From NCBI GenBank assembly GCA_039985655.1, contig JBDWSF010000035.1, positions 62,001 to 126,000 of the forward strand: 64,000 nucleotides of DNA, given 5' to 3'. The DNA is from Postechiella sp039985655 (GTDB taxonomy: Bacteria; Bacteroidota; Bacteroidia; Flavobacteriales; Flavobacteriaceae). Both the position numbers and the translations under genes were made by a program. The stretch's first letter is position 1; every line of letters starts with the position of its first letter. Of this stretch, positions 63,803 to 64,000 are shown in pieces. The notes beneath the pieces were generated by a model. That model did no database searches and had not been told where the DNA came from. It saw only the letters and a program-made list of their open reading frames with translations.

Positions 63803-64000
63803 TTAATACAATGAAATGTCGTTTTGATTTGCAATTTCCTGATCTATTTCTTTAGTAATAGATGCTAATAATCCAAAATGATTAACAATTTTCAAAACCG
63901 TATCGAGCGTGGCATTTTTACCGCTCTCAAATTTCTGAATAGTATATCTAGACAAACCTAAAGCTTCGCCAAGATCTTCTTGAGACATATTGTAGTTTTG
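63803..64000 (-). CDS. hipB: HipB-type HTH antitoxin (5' end outside window)
   Basis: The frame is open to the window edge (66 visible residues including a QNYN stretch before the ATG at 63988), so the true start is probably beyond 64000. The helix-turn-helix is clear: MSQEDLGEALGLSRYTIQKF then ESGKNATLDTVLKIV. HipB binds operator DNA and inhibits HipA. Three bases separate it from hipA. Confidence 0.85.
   Translation of the reverse strand, partial: QNYNMSQEDLGEALGLSRYTIQKFESGKNATLDTVLKIVNHFGLLASITKEIDQEIANQNDISLY

Overview
The window looks like the chromosome of a marine or alga-associated flavobacterium (Bacteroidota, Flavobacteriaceae). It is AT-rich. Secreted proteins end in type A type-IX-secretion (T9SS) sorting domains, and there is a Bacteroidota-type TonB-dependent receptor. 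Several genes carry the flavobacterial -7 promoter box TAnnTTTG. Secreted carbohydrate enzymes (two polysaccharide-lyase types, a sulfatase and a candidate glycoside hydrolase) suggest use of acidic and sulfated polysaccharides. All functions are read from sequence and remembered family motifs; no search was run.

Layout. 1-4107: end of a phosphate transporter gene, a TonB-dependent receptor and PpnP. 4116-16156: the most unusual region. Four secreted lyases on the minus strand, of two catalytic types in the order A-B-B-A, all carry the same ricin-type lectin plus T9SS tail. The DNA between them holds decayed copies of a divergent OmpA lipoprotein gene (intact copy at 15247-16095), a repeated palindromic block resembling an operator, two decayed IS3-family transposases and three copies of a palindromic element. 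The region reads as repeated tandem duplication of a lyase/ompA unit followed by decay. 16188-20650: a broken gene and nrdB-nrdA, with a 33-bp repeat on both sides of the nrd pair. 20811-34500: housekeeping and small unknown genes (DUF3109, MarC, LapA-like, S41 protease, dCMP deaminase, HupE, M28 peptidase, CBS protein, GIDE-domain protein) and an exonuclease gene interrupted by an in-frame TGA.

34805-41239: ssb and a probable lysine-catabolic set. It holds a YdiJ-type D-2-hydroxyglutarate dehydrogenase divergent from a DUF1338 (HglS-type) enzyme and a saccharopine/lysine dehydrogenase-like protein, followed by an Lrp/AsnC regulator. 41388-53631: NAD synthesis (nadA-nadB), an uncharacterised nitronate-monooxygenase-like protein, PEP carboxylase, galE with a DegT-type aminotransferase, Kdo transferase and an Ala/Glu-rich lipoprotein. 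53690-54930: a graveyard with integrase, IS110 and sulfatase remnants. 54971-62257: a secreted enzyme whose catalytic domain lies between two related modules, a T9SS sulfatase, and a repetitive surface protein. 62410-64000: the 3' half of an initiator tRNA-Met, probably an attachment-site scar, followed by hipBA running off the right edge. This is most likely the start of an integrated element whose intact tRNA lies outside the window.
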